From: Gonapodya prolifera JEL478
Taxonomy: Eukaryota > Monoblepharomycota > Monoblepharidomycetes > Monoblepharidales > Gonapodyaceae
Direction of reading: 5' to 3'
NCBI GenBank assembly: GCA_001574975.1
Contig: KQ965733.1
Span: 3,012 to 67,011 of the forward strand
DNA: 64,000 nucleotides
Below, one piece after another: positions 11,722 through 25,331 of the stretch; position 1 is the first letter of the stretch; every line of letters starts with the position of its first letter. Below the pieces are notes generated by a model. That model was given only the letters and a program-made list of their open reading frames with translations, did no database searches and was not told the origin of the DNA. The position numbers were made by a program, and so were the translations under genes.

Positions 11722-14700
11722 ATGCCTCCACGGAGTCAGAGAACTCCGATGAAGAAAACTTCGAATCGGATTGGAACAGCGGGAGGAAGCCAGAATCAAC
11801 CTGCAGGTCACGGTCGCAGTACCCGTCGAAGTAGTCCATCCGATCGACAAATGCCCAGCGTGATCGGCGTGGAAGGTGCTGATGAAACAGACAGTTTGAA
11901 TCCACAAAGATCCGACGAAGATCCGTTTATCCTTCTCATCGAAGCAGTGAACTTCTTGAATCCGCTGTTTACTGTTTCGGTGCCAGAGGAATTTGATAAC
12001 GTTATCAAGGAAAACATACGGAAATATCGGGCACTGATTTATGCAACCATGAAACGGGAGCTCCTCGGTGGAAACGTCTCGCAAAGTAAGCGTGGCTCAA
12101 AATGGTAACGTTTGTTCGCTCAAGTTGATCAGTTCATTGGGCAGAAAATGTCTTGCAACTGCTGAACAAACTATTTGGTTTATCGACTGAACTCCTTGTT
12201 CATCCAAGTCATCTGGACATGGCAACGGGATTTTTTGAAACCAGCAACCCCGATTCATTTACTGGGCTCAGTCAGAATGCTCTCCAGTCCGAAGATGATA
12301 GATGTATTCCATCGCCACCGTTCTATCTCATCGTCATTTCGGGAATTATCCAATTCTTGGAAGGCGCACGTAGTACCAACGATAGAGCCAGTGCAGAGGA
12401 ACTTTTAGAAACATGTTACCGTGGGATGTGTATCAACCTTCCGACATCATCATTACGGGCGGTTGTGATTGACCTCGTCGAATTTATCATCGGTAGGTCC
12501 ACAAATAGTCAGGAACGGATCCCATGACTGCGTCATAATACTATTTTGCGCACAAAAGGACTCAGCAGTTTTACAAAGGTTTCGTCCGGGAGTACAGGTC
12601 CTACCCCCATTTCTATTTGGAAGGTGCACGAGATGGAATTTTGGTCCAGCCTTAATGAGTCTCCGGAAACTGTAAAACAATGGAAGGTACGATCTAAACG
12701 TGTTCCCCCCGTGCTTGTCCTCAGCAATTCGTCCTTTCGCAGGAGACCCTCTCGCACGTATTCACAGTCCGAGTCTCTAATCAGCGCTCCGCAACGCTCC
12801 TTACCAGCTCTCTTCTTGGAGTTCTTGCAGAAGTCGTTTTGACCGAATGTTCTTCTATTTCCATGCTCGATACCTCACTTGTACGGAGGTTGGCTCTTGA
12901 TGTACTTGTCAGAACTCTATCTGGTGGACTGGAGGACTTCAGCACCGAGATCTTCGAAATTTCTTCAACACTTGTCGATACATTGACGATTCTCGAGCAG
13001 CTGACTCCTCATCTAGAAGAGTCATGTATTGCCGAAGTCTTGCCGTCGTTTTTACGGGGCACCATTAATGTTGCTTATGTGAAACCAGAACCAGAACCCA
13101 GCTTGATCGGTGCAATTGTGGGATGTCTACAGACCATCTCAGGACGTGCCGTGTCGTCATCTATTCCTGTTGGTAGTACGCTATTCCCGTGTGCTCGGGC
13201 ACTCGCCACAGGACTTGGTAAAATATCGGAAACGATTGCTAAAGAACTGCTTGCAATGTATAGGACGTTAATGGAAGATGGTTTCGTTGCAACGGAACAA
13301 GAGATCAAAGGGCTGACTTCGCTTCTGGGAAGACCGGCGTATGTTGGAGAGCTCATCCCACTCTTCCAACGGATCATGATGAAGATGATGGGCGATAGAA
13401 TAGGGGAAAGAGCAACCAACGATGCAGAAGAAGAGAAATCTTTACGCAAGGGATTGACTATGGGAACTGAACCAATTGTTGGTGCAGGGTCCGGCAGGAA
13501 GCGCTATCGGGCAGACGAATCTGTACGAGTTTCTTCGGCAGATCCCAACCCTACCAAACGTCAACGCACCGCGGTGAATATCGAGACTCATGCTGATGAA
13601 ATGATCATTGATGTTGACGCGATGGAAGGGGATGCCGCTGAACCAGCGGACATTCGAGACGTTCATGTCCCTCTTTCTTCCCAGCGATGGGATTCTGAAC
13701 TTTGGTTGAGCTCCGGAAACCTCTTGTCTCATGTTGCAGCGATGACCTCTGCCCTCGTCCTTGGTGGAGTTGACGATGTGTCGCCTGGAGAATATTTCTG
13801 CCCCGCCTTCTCTGCCATTTCGGTATTTCTATCCCTCGCTATTCACCACGGGAATAGTGCCATGATCAAGGAGGCCAATGACAGAGTGTCTGATGTTTGC
13901 AATCGGCTGGTTACTTTCGTATTTTCTTCAAAGGGTGATGGCGAAGACGGCATCGTGTGCATTGGTCAAGCGGTGATTTCTTTCGTGACGGCAATTGACA
14001 CGAGTGCTGGAAAATCCTCCGAACAGACTCACGCGTCAATCTTACAGCATAATATCAGGGGTTCGGAATCCGCGTCAGGACCTTTTCAATCAGAGGATGT
14101 CGAAGAACTCGTTCTGGTTTTGCTCTTTCTTCCATTGTACTGCGAGCTTTTAGACAACGCGCCATCACACTATCTCGACGCCGACGACTCGATTCCAAAA
14201 TATTGTTTGGACATTATTCGACGAAGAGGCCTGGTCAAGTGTAGCACCCCGCTCGGAGTACATGAAACACTCTCTGTGGTATCTAGGAGAACGAGGGAGT
14301 GTTCTCAGGAATGCTACGAGGCCTTAATCAAATGGCATCCGAAGTTTCTTGCAGATTGGAGGCTCGTTCTTCTCAGAGACGGGCTGAAGGGCCTCTTCGG
14401 TGACGATATAAAAGTGGTTGCCTGGAAACACCTTTCAAAAGCACCGTCAATGGTGGAGCTTGTCAATCAAGACACGCTTCGCCAATTAGATGACGTCCTG
14501 AAGTAAGTCAATACCAGCTATGCACTGTTGGATGAGTAATTGAAATCTTGCACAAAAAAAAGAAGTGCCATCTCCATCGCAGACATTAATGTACACCCTG
14601 TATTCGCTAAATCTGTCGGTCCATTTGTTTGCGGCATCGCAACCTCCCTATTTTTACAAAGCGACTCCGGCTCTTGCCATTCGAATCAGAACTTCGGATG

Positions 14701-17700
14701 TTGTATTATATGCGACAGGGAGAACGACGCTGCTGTTATTGAATCCTTTGTCCTTGAAGACGCGAAACGTTCGCCAATCGTGTTGACGTTTTTTGAACCA
14801 TCGCTGCTCCATCTGTTTCTCAGCAACCCTGTGACTGAGCGAGACGTCAAATGCAGTTTTATTGAGGAAAGCTTACCTCGATTGCTTAGACATATTAATC
14901 TCCTGGGGTATATTTCGGGGCTCCAAGAAGATCAAGACGGATTGAAAGCACAGCCGTGGGTGGATGCCGTGGCTGGTGCGATGGGAAATTCTGATCGAAA
15001 ATTACGACATTTGCTAGGGTGAGTGCCCTTTTACTGAGTGCCGTGTCGCAATGAAGATAAACTGTTTGTTGGGTTTTGATTTTACTAAGGCGGCGCGCTC
15101 TTCCAGCTTTGATGGAACAGGCATCTCCAAAAGTTCGACTGGCTATCACCACACACCTCACGCAGCTTCTTGACAATCGTTCTCCTTCGATTGTTTCTTC
15201 AATAGTAGAAGCCGTTGGATCCATGGCAAGGTTTTTATCTGAAAGAAGCTGGTGGTATCACGAAACCTAATATTTATTTTCCTCACACAGGCGAACTGAT
15301 GACATCGATGTTTTGGGAAGCTATCTGACGTGGCTTTTGATCCAGCATGGCGGCACTGACTCTTTCGTCAAAGGGTGCGCCTTTAACGAGGTATGGTGTG
15401 GATTCCTAAAATTTGATCTCGTTAGTTCTTATGGTCGCAACAGGTCCGGAAAGTTGCGTCTGAGCGAAACGTTTCAGTTGGAGAACTGTGTAACAAGTTT
15501 CTTCCTCAGTTGGCTGTAGAATTGGTCAATCGTCTCCAAACCGCCCCATTATTCGTTCAAGATGTTCTTGCCATCTTCTTTACCAGAAGCTTGGAGGATT
15601 TCGTCGCCGAGACATTGGAGTACACACTTCCCATCTTGGTCGAAACAGAAAACACAAGCATTCTTGAGCATCTTTCCGAGCTGACGGAACTGGATCTTCC
15701 CTTAATGTTAATTGACAAAACTGGAGAGATTTTTTATTACATTTTCATGTCGGGCAAGAACATTGAGAAGTCGATTAACTATTTTGTTACCCTCGCGAAG
15801 AGACAAGATGCTTACGAGATCGACACATCAAATCTGATTCGGAGCTGTGTGGACGTTTTGACACCGAAATTGGTTCTTGATATGGGTGCTGGTGGGATGG
15901 TTCGCGACAAGGTATGTTAGAGTCTGTTTGATCAAGGGGCGATAGTCATTCAATTAATTGACAGGCATTCGGTGCTTTGCAAATCATTTCTGACATTTTG
16001 AGTAAAACTTTTGACACTACGGAAGTCTTCAGTGACTCCAAGAGCTCCGGAGAGAATTTGGCTCATTTTATCCAGTCACACTTCTTACTCATTTTGTCAA
16101 CGTTCAATGATAAATTGATGACAAGGCGCGAAAATTATTCCCCGCGAAATCAGAGACGGGTAGTCAAAGCTTTGATTGAACTTCTCAAGATTCGAGGTAT
16201 AAATATCCTCACTGTTGCGCCTCAGGTGCGATAACAAGACTTCATCATGGGGTGAACTAGCTCTAATTACTGCCGCGCTTTGTCCTAGATCATGACAACG
16301 TTACGCGCCGCAATCAGCTTGGATGGACTTTTGGATGTTGCAATTGATGCATGGAAGGTCTTCGTCGAAGCCATGGATCTATCGAAGATTGGACCACTCC
16401 TAAGCCAGATAGTAGCAATTCTTACTGCTTCTCACATACGCTTTTCGGAGAGTCAGTTGCAGAGAGTCGCCGAAATTTTTCAGTTCCTTATTATTGTTCA
16501 TGAGACCGAACTCAACGAATATTTCGTGGATTTACCCTCTCTTCCACAACATCCTGGCTTCAGACTATTTGCGGCAAGGATTGATAAATATAAAGTCAAA
16601 GACAAGGTCGTCCAGATCCACCGAGTCCTGAAAGGGGTGGTACATGAAAGTTCACTCGTGGCTGAGCGATCAATATTGGAACTGGAGACAATTTTGCAAG
16701 AGAATCAACAGTGGTTTCATAGTCTTGTGGTTGCAGACCCAGTGAACCCGCTTGTCAACTCCGTTGTTAAGACTATTTTCGGTGCTTTGCATAGATTTTT
16801 ATCCACCCATGACTCGATTCGAGATGCTTGTTGTCGATGTGTTGGTATCATTGGAGCAATCGATCCATCACGACTGGAAGTCAGTTTGAGTGTGGGAACT
16901 GAAGTCGTTCGAAGTAATTTTGAGGATGAAGAGGAGACTCTTGACTTCATTTGCAAGATGATTGAAAAGGAACTGGTTCCGGCTTTTCGATCTCCTCGGA
17001 ACACCACTCTTCAAAGGCACTTCGCATTTTGCATCCAAGAGCTATTGCGCATTTCCGGATTCACACCAGAAACAATTGCAGAAGACGTTTCTTCACGTGT
17101 AGCACCTACACATACTCTCAAAAGCCGGTGGGAAAAGTTCTCTAAACCTTGCATCGAAGCAATCCGACCACTTTTGGTCACTCGATATTTAATTGGGAAA
17201 TCTGAAGTTCAACCAGTCTCATACCCCTTGTTCCAGAAGGTGGAATCGTTTCCACACTGGCTGGAAACGTGGACTCGTGATCTGTTGGAGCACAAGATGA
17301 ACACAAGTTCAAAGGCATTCGAAATCTTCGGTGTCTGCAAATGTGTCATAACAGAACACGACTTGACTGTTCCCTTGTTCATTTTGCCACATGTAATTTT
17401 AACGATTCTGCTCGGTGGACCAGATCAGTTGGAGAGTGAGAGACGACGAAGTGAAATACTGACCGAAATTCTGGCCGTTTTGGGAAGCAGCTCTAAACCT
17501 AAATCCGGAAACATCGAACTGGATGAGAAGAACCAAAGAGCCTCACAGGTGAGAAAGGTTATTCCTTTTGATGTTTTTTTGTGCGGACGGTCACAACATT
17601 TCCTGCAGATGATTTTTACATTGATAGATTACCTCTCCAAATGGGTTAGGATGAGACATCAACTAGTTAACAAGACGCGTGCTGCAAACGCAAGGAAGGC

Positions 17701-19818
17701 TGGAAAACTCGCTAGTGTGGATGAACTTGACGCTGATGACCAAACAAGGATCATCGATGAGTTTTTGTCCAAGATCCCTCAGGACATAATGGCTATAGTG
17801 TCATATGAATGCAGATCTTACGAACGGTCATTGCTCCATCTTGAGCGACATGTTCGACTGCAACTTTCGCTTAAGAACCATGCCCCATTATCTGGATTGT
17901 ACGAATTTTGCCAGCGCGTATACGCTAGAATGAACGAAGCAGATGCAATGGAAGGAATTTCAAGTATGATTTCCGTGCCATCGTTGGAACAACAAGTTTT
18001 GGAACACGAGTCCACCGGAAATTGGAGTTCGGCTCAAACCGGCTATGAATTGATGATCCGAGACAATCCTGACCGATTGGATTATCAAGTTGGACTTATA
18101 AATTGCCTGCGTAACCTGGGTCATTTTGGTGAGTTCTCCGTTTGATTTTTTTTGTACGAGAAGCAGGATTGGCTGACTCCAATTATATTAGAATCGATGG
18201 TTACGCACGTTGGAGGAATATTGCAGCAACACGCTGACTGGAGTGGAGAACTAGAATCTTTCCGCGCAGAAGCTGCATGGAGACTTTCCAAGTGGGACTT
18301 ATTGGAGGAGTCGCTCGACTTCGATGTAAAACCAAGTTTTGAGAAATCCTTGGGGAGATCCCTCTTGGCACTTCGACACGAACAAGAAGAAGAACTTTAT
18401 TCAGAACTTAGACTTACGAGAACTTCAATCGCAGGGCCTCTAACGGTTTCTAGTCTAGAGTCATATGAGCGTGCCCACGCACATGTCCTGAAACTTCATA
18501 TGCTGTGTGAAGTGGAGGAATGGGCGAAGCTTTGGCAATTCTGCGAACAGGCGAATGAAAATGACGTCCTTTTTCACGTTGAAGGAGTTGTCAAACAATG
18601 GGAATCGCGTCTCAGTGTTGCTAGCTCTTCTTATCACGTAGTCGAGCCTTTATTGAGTCTTAGGAGAACGTTAATGGACATTGGGTGAGTGCCATTAGTG
18701 TTCAGTTTGTTTGTTGGTAATTACAGCGAGTCGCTCCAGCCTTGCCAAGTCTGCATTACTGGAGTGGTCAGGGGTGGCATCAAAGTTGGAAGAACAACGT
18801 GGACTTGCATGGCTCCAGAGTGCGCGGGCCGCCCGTAAATCCGGTTATCTTAGCACATCATATAGCCATTTCCTGAATGCTGCGAGTCTTAAGTCCCCGG
18901 CTGTAATTTTGGAACGCTGTAAATGGCTTTGGAGGAATGGCGAGAACCATAGGGCGATTGTCGATCTTCGGGGTGCTTTGGACAAACTAAAGGGTGACAA
19001 GGTTGAAGGAGGAATAATCGAGTCGCAGACGCAAGCGAGCCTAGGATCCATGGGAGCTCCCCTAGACAGGATGTCTGATTTGGTGAAGGTAATGGGATTA
19101 AATGCTGTGACGTTGAAAAAAGCTCATTCGTTGCTTCCAGTCGAAGCTGGCACTGGCGAGGTGGTTGGATGAAACACGGACCGGTCATATGCAAGAAATT
19201 CTTGATATCTTCAAAGAAACTTTGACAGAAGCTCATAGGTACATGTTGCACTGATCAATGCCGTGAAGATCGCTCAATGGCCCTTTGACAGGTGCGAGAA
19301 AGTCGCCTTCCAAGTCGGAAAGTATTACCTTAAGCTTTACGAGAACGAGAGGCAAAAGTTTCACAACAGAAAGTCCTCTACCACCTCGCAAAATCAGTAA
19401 GATGTATCTGGTTACTGATTCTACCAAGGCTTGAACTTGATGCCAACTAGGGGATATGAGACAGTCGTCGCTTTACTCGGCTATGTCATCAGGCACTTCG
19501 CGAGAGCGTTAACGTACGGCTCTAAATATATCTACCAAACACTTCCACGAATGCTGACACTGTGGCTTCGTTTCGGGCAAGATCACGGACTTGGGCCTGA
19601 TGAGTGCGTTTGTCAATTGTTTTAATATGTGCAATTGCTCATTCAAACAAAATGAAGGTCAGCGAATGCGGATGGCCGAGATAAACAGTTCACCCAGGCA
19701 CAGTCCTACATTAAGAAATGGGTTTCGGGTTGCCCGTCGTATCAGGTTTGTTGCGGCACCCTCCTTGTTGGCAATTCTAATTTTTGGAGGCTCCTGTGAC
19801 CTTAACCTTAACCTTTCC

Positions 19819-19856
<38 letters not shown>

Positions 19857-21939
19857 CCCTCGCACCCCATCACGCAGTTTTTGACCGCATTCCCTCAGAT
19901 CGTGTCCAGAATTTGCCACAAGAACAAGAATTGCAGTGACATGCTCGAAACCATAATGGTCAAAGTATTGCAGGTATACCCACAACAAGCACTGTGGCAG
20001 ATGATGTCTGTCGCGAAATCGAATAATGTTCTGCGCGTCAGAAGGATTGAAAATGTTTTCTCAAAAGTAAAGGTGTGCTCACACGACGACTGAGAGTTAT
20101 GCATGCAATAATCAGAAAATGTTTCAGAGAGATCGCTCAGTAGCTGGGTATCCCTTGGATACTCTCATTGAAGAGTTCAAGAGGCTCACTCAAGAATTGT
20201 TAAACGTTTGCAATCATAATGTTCCAAGTCGCGAGACAGTGCTATCCATCAAAACAGAATTCCGACATCTTCTTCGCTTAACACCAACAAATGTTGTGAT
20301 TCCGTTACAGTCGCTGTTGACTGTATCCCTACCATCCAACTCGCAAGCTACCGCAACCCACAAACCATTTCCAGAAGAACAACCCAGCATAATGAGTTCG
20401 TAGTGTTGTATTGGGGTGGATTTGTCACGATTATTATTTTCTGATTTGTTGTCGAGCAGGTTTTCATGATGAGGTTGAAGTAATGACTTCCCTTCAGCGA
20501 CCTCGGAAGGTCACCCTTACTGGTAGTGACGGGCGGGATTACTCCTTTCTCTGCAAGCCCAAAGATGACCTCAGGAAGGATGCACGACTGATGGAATTCA
20601 ATACTATGATTAATAAGCTGCTCAAAAAGGATTCCGCATCGAGAGATCGACGTCTTTGTCCGTAAACCTCGCAGCGATTGTTTTGTGGCAACAGCTCACA
20701 TTGGTTTTCGCAGACTTGAGAACTTACTCTGTTGTCCCGCTCAACGAAGAATGTGGAATCATTGAATGGATGAACAACACTACTGGTCTGCGCATCATTC
20801 TCAATAAATACTACAAAGCCAAAGGCATGGCAGTGTCGGTGCGTAATTAAATTTTGCACTCCAAACCGTCACACCAATCAAGTCGTGTATTTGCAGAATG
20901 TAGAACTCAAGGAAATTTTCCTCCGAATCGACAAGTATGAAAAGAGTGGGAAGCGAGCGGAGTACAAAAGACTCTTTGAATCTGTATTGGAGAGGTAATC
21001 CCTTCTCCTATTGATATGGTCTGCTCCCAACTTATTATGAGTGCTAAATGCTTGTTTGGTACAGGTTCCCACCGGTGTTCCACGAATGGCACCTTGACAT
21101 GTTTCCAGAACCTCGGGCGTGGTTTGCTGCCCGATCTGCGTACACGAGGACAACTGCTGTCATATCGATGGTCGGATACATTCTTGGGTGAGCGCTGATG
21201 CATATCGTAGCACATTTGAACACGACTCACATCGATTTTACCCAGCCTTGGTGATAGGCACGGCGAAAACATTCTTCTCGACGAAACCAATGGTGATTGT
21301 GTGCACGTGGACTTCAACTGTCTGTTTGAAAAGGTGGGAAATGGTGTTGTATGTGGTTTCGTTTTTGTAGTTCTCATCGAAACGAAACGTCTGTGCATCT
21401 AGGGTCGCTATTTCGAAAGGCCAGAGCTTGTTCCCTTCCGGCTGACTCAAAATGTCGTGGATGCATTTGGTATAACTGGAATCGAAGGTGGGGCGATGAG
21501 CTTTCTGCACACATGCAGGTATTCATTGTTCTCCGGATAGGTGTATTTCGCAAGAGCTGTCAAGTCACCATGAAGGTGTTACGAGCGAACAAAGACTCCC
21601 TGATGAGCGTCCTTGAGACATTTACGCACGATCCGCTCGTGGAATGGTCCAAAGGAAAGGTTCGTTCACATCGAAGATTCGCAGGAAAGGCATCCTCGTT
21701 AATTCTGTCTCCCGTTGCACTTCTAGCATGACAAAAATGGAGAAAGCGAGAATGATCAGGCCAATAGGAGCATGGCAGTGATCCAAAAGAAACTGGACGG
21801 CCTCATTCAATCTATCACGAATCAGTCATCATCATGGGTTCCTCTTTCAGTTGAGGGACAAGTACAAGATCTAATCAGCCAAGCAATGAATAAGGACTTT
21901 TTGGCACGTATGTACATTGGTTGGGCACCGTGGTATTGA
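11722..21939 (+). CDS. ATR/Mec1/Rad3-type checkpoint kinase (PIKK family)
   Basis: This is a PI3K-like protein kinase gene of about 10 kb with roughly twenty or more short introns. A Ser/Pro-rich N-terminus (ATG at 11722) is followed by helical-repeat sequence (about 12150-17500) and a FAT-like region. From about 19860 the ATR/PIKK core is plain: [16 protein letters not shown] and [16 protein letters not shown] before the kinase; ATP-site Lys in [12 protein letters not shown] (about 20560); [20 protein letters not shown] (about 20720), diagnostic for ATR; catalytic [12 protein letters not shown] and [11 protein letters not shown] (about 21240-21330); and a FATC domain ending [16 protein letters not shown] at the stop (21937-21939). 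Known role of the family: sensing RPA-coated single-stranded DNA with an ATRIP/Ddc2 partner and activating Chk1. All catalytic motifs are present, so it looks functional. An upstream non-coding or coding 5' exon cannot be excluded. ELL follows in the same direction after about 190 bp. Confidence 0.93.
19820..19853 (+). repeat. 34-nt poly-C tract within an ATR intron
   Basis: A run of 34 uninterrupted C lies in the intron between the exon ending near 19746 and the exon starting FLTAFPQI at about 19877. Just before it is CTTAACCTTAACCTTT, a short CCTTAA-type repeat. Its length is probably variable or imprecisely assembled. Confidence 0.9.
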
Positions 21940-22129
21940 AACCCCCCTGCAAATGCAAGTTATTTCGAATTGTTGTAAATATGCATTACGCACATAATTG
22001 AAATAATTGATTCATCCATCGGGTTGGGTGGTGCAAAAGCTTGCAAGGAGCGATAAAGAAGAGTGAGATTCGGAGTTGGTGGAAAGGAGTGGCTGAGGTC
22101 AACTTACCCCCTCTCACGCTCCTGTCTTG

Positions 22130-24475
22130 ATGGCCCCATCCACCCACGATCCACCTCTTTTGCGAGGTCGCACCACGCTTACTCTTGATGTTGCCGGTGC
22201 CATCCTTCCGTCGGCGCTCTCTGAATTGAAGGATGTTCGGTTGGGGCCAGACGTTAACTTATCAAAGGAAGCATCGGCGGACCGGAACATCTTTCCTCTG
22301 GGAACAATACGACTTCCAGAGGAGGCTTTACTCCAAATTCTGTCTGGATCTTCATCTCTCGATGTGGAAATGCTTTTCGATGACCGACCCGGACAGAGCG
22401 ATCGAAATGTCAGTTTAATGTTCTAGAGTCACAGAATCTCTCTCCTTTTTTGTCTTAACACTTCATCACCTGAAAAATGACTACGGAAATGTCGCGTACA
22501 GGAACTTTTCATTGGAGGAGACCGCTTCGAGGTCACATCGCAACAGGAGACACAGCGCTCCGAGGTTTACGTTGGCCTCAACCACACCAGCCTTCAAGGG
22601 GAAGCACTTCAAAAAATCCGCACCGACTTTGGCAAGTCGTTTCTTGAGCATCCCGTGCTTACTTTCCTTGGAACAACGAAGCAGAAATTCAATGTAAAAG
22701 GAACGAGCAAGGTGATCGGCGACAAAATCAAACAACAGGCGGCTGCAATAGAGAAGGATAGACCAACGTAAGCGGCTCTGGTGGAGAATGCTACCTTCTT
22801 GCTGACGTTAGGCAAATCATCTTCGAGCAGACTGCAAATGCTGGACGAGAAAGACAAGGCGCGACGTAGGTTTCAATTTGAAAAATGCGAGACAAATTTG
22901 AGCGTGGCATCTCAGCGTGACTTGAGCAGAGTTGATAAATGGTTCCACAACAAACTTTAAAGCAAAGAAGAAGCATCGTGACCAGGTGACCGCATCAGGA
23001 GCATCCGAACCTTCATCTCACTCGACTCCTGATACATGGGACAGTCCCACGGCGACTTCTTCGGGTCTCAATAAACCATCCCAGTCGTCCAGTCGTGCAT
23101 CTCCCGCAACCAGTGGCACTTCCACACCATCGATGTTGTGGTATACAAGTGATTTGCGCGAGCGACTCATACAAATACTTGCAGTGAAGCCACTTTCTTT
23201 TGAGGACCTGGCCCGTGCAGTGCATCTTCCGAAGGATCGGTTGACTCAGGTGCTGCCCGAGGTATATATCTGAGAGATCTCAATTTGCACGATACACGTC
23301 TAAACTGAATGTGTTTATAAGCTGGCTATTCTGTCGCATTCCAAGTACGAGCTCCTGCCCATTCATTATAAAGAGCTTCGGATATATGACTGGCCCAAGT
23401 ACGATGCTCGTGAACGTGAGTCGGTCCTCTCCAGGGCACGTGTAGCGTTCGAATCCCTGCGGCTTCCTTCAAACGCTACCGAATGGGGGAAACTCGTGGA
23501 GCCGCCAAAAGCTGCTCACACACTTGAAAGAGTGCGCACCCCTGCTCCTGATCCTTCTTTGTCTCAAAAACATGGACACCAGAGGTCATCGTCGCAGCCG
23601 CCTCAGTCTAGGGATGACAGCAAAGCACACCGACTGTCGGCTGATGAAGATGGCGGAACTGCATCCGATGGAGGCAGGATTCGGAAAGGGAACGGGAGTG
23701 TTGGCAAGACAAAATCGAGTGGCTCGAAAAAGGTTCTGTCCAAAGAAGTGCGGAAGAAAACGGCGGAGACGAATTCAAAACGGACGCTACAAGAAATCCC
23801 GAATCACTCTGTGTCTTCCATGGGTGCTGGATCTCGGCGGCTTGATGCACCAAACTCTGAAGGAGAGCAACCAACTTCCGCGTCGGAACCGCAGTCAAAG
23901 CCACCCATATCCCCACAAAATGGACACACCGAAAGTTCGCGCGAGGCACAGCGCACTCCAAGTTCAGGTGGGGAGAAGCGCAAACGATCAGGAGGCGAAG
24001 GGTCGTTGAACGTTTCGTCGGAAAGCTCAAGCGATCAAGGTGAGTCGCGGAGAGGCCTTTTCCTCAAGTAGAGATGCTAAAATGACCCTGCAATAGAAAT
24101 GGATGATGTGCCGAGTACAGTTTTTCCAATACGAACAATGGAGGATTTCACTCGAGCATCTAATGACTTCCGACGACTACACGAGCGTTACCAGAAAGTT
24201 CGCCGGAATATTGAACAAACGCAGAGCAGCTATCGATCGAGACGCCTGGAATTGGTGACAGTGCTTGTTGGCCAAGACGATGCCGGTTTATCCCCTGAAA
24301 TGCGGATGGCACTGGACAGAAAGCTTGCGAGAGAACTGACCGAGATCGTTCCCAAAATGAGACTTTGGTTTGAGCGCCATGAGCGTTTACATGAGACATT
24401 GCTGCAGCTGAAGCTTGCAATGGAAGAAGTAGTCGCTTTGGAGGACCAATACAACATAATGGACACCGGAGAATA
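22130..24475 (+). CDS. ELL: RNA polymerase II elongation factor ELL
   Basis: The C-terminal exon (about 24100-24475) encodes an occludin/ELL homology domain: FTRASNDFRRLHERYQKVRR, then a long helical stretch with LARELTEIVPKMRLWFERHE and LHETLLQLKLAMEEVVALE. Upstream exons give an ELL N-terminal region (LRGRTTLTLDVAGAILPSAL; a conserved block around GDRFEVTSQQETQRSEVY and EHPVLTFLGTTKQKFNVKG), a winged-helix-like part (LRERLIQILAVKPLSFEDLA, then LAILSHSKYELLPIHYKEL) and a Ser/Lys-rich disordered linker (about 23490-24040). This order matches animal ELL and fission yeast Ell1, which stimulate Pol II elongation, in animals within the super elongation complex. Introns are short. The ATG at 22130 begins MAPSTHDPPLL. 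The stop at 24473-24475 follows NIMDTGE. Confidence 0.88.
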
Positions 24476-24547
24476 GACGCGCACGTAGAAACATATCTCT
24501 GTAAATATTTTAATTATGTAGACGATGCAGGATCGGATATTCAGCGC

Positions 24548-25274
24548 TCAAGAGTTGCAGTGATACCCATGTACGGAGGTTGTGCACATCTGAGAGTCGG
24601 TATGGAAGCGTTTGGCGTGAAGCGTGAATTGCCGAAGGGGACAGCAAGGGACTACACTCACGGAGGACTCTTGAGTGGTGCGGGCGCGCGAAGGGGAGGA
24701 GGAGCTGGTGGGGCGTGTCCCACTGCGGGTTGCACCGCGCAGAGAGCTGCATAACATACGGCCCCTAGAGGCTAGGAGCATCCAGATAAATTCATGTCCG
24801 TACATAGCAAGGAGGAACAACTCTCCGTTCTCACAGATCTCCTTGAATGCCTGTGCACCGGGTACTCCAAATTCCTCTCCCGCTCCGTCTTTCAAACCTT
24901 GGCTGCGTAACCGTGCAACTATCTCCATAGCAAGCGTCAAATCGTCGCCAGCCAATCCAAAATCGATGAAAACGTACCCTTTGGGGGTGGGGGGGNNNNN
25001 NNNNNNNNNNNNNNNNNNNNNNNNNNNNNNNNNNNNNNNNNNNNNNNNNNNNNNNNNNNNNNNNNNNNNNNNNNNNNNNNNNNNNNNNNNNNNNNNNNNN
25101 NNNNNNNNNNNNNNNNNNNNNNNNNNNNNNNNNNNNNNNNNNNNNNNNNNNNNNNNNNNNNNNNNNNNNNNNNNNNNNNNNNNNNNNNNNCCCCCCCCGG
25201 GACTGACGAAAGCGTGCCCATTCCCAAAAGAAGTACACGGATAAGCTAACTGCTATCGCTCCGAAAGCGTGCAT
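24548..25274 (-). CDS. Hypothetical protein with one transmembrane segment, interrupted by an assembly gap
   Basis: The upstream part (25274 to about 25191, minus) encodes MHAFGAIAVSLSVYFFWEW, a likely membrane segment. After the gap (24996-25190) the frame continues as GYVFIDFGLAGDDLTLAMEI, then GAGEEFGVPGAQAFKEICEN and LFLLAMYGHEFIWMLLASRG, with a probable donor site near 24665 (GTGAGTGTAGTCC). I do not recognise the family. The true start may lie in an exon above 25274. Because the gap size is unknown, the joining of the two halves is an inference. It is convergent with ELL and co-directional with TRM5. Confidence 0.4.
24996..25190. other. Assembly gap (195 N) flanked by G and C runs
   Basis: The left flank ends in a G-run and the right flank starts with a C-run, so a G/C homopolymer or hairpin-like stretch probably stopped sequencing or assembly. 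Confidence 0.95.
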
Positions 25275-25331
25275 ATCGAACCAATATCTCTGTAGCTACT
25301 GCAGTTTTACAGAAGGGCAGAGTGGGACCTA

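Noticed and set aside
19800-19818. CCTTAA repeats as an interstitial telomere
   Set aside because: Only about two units are present and the motif differs from the usual TTAGGG type, so chance or slippage is more likely.
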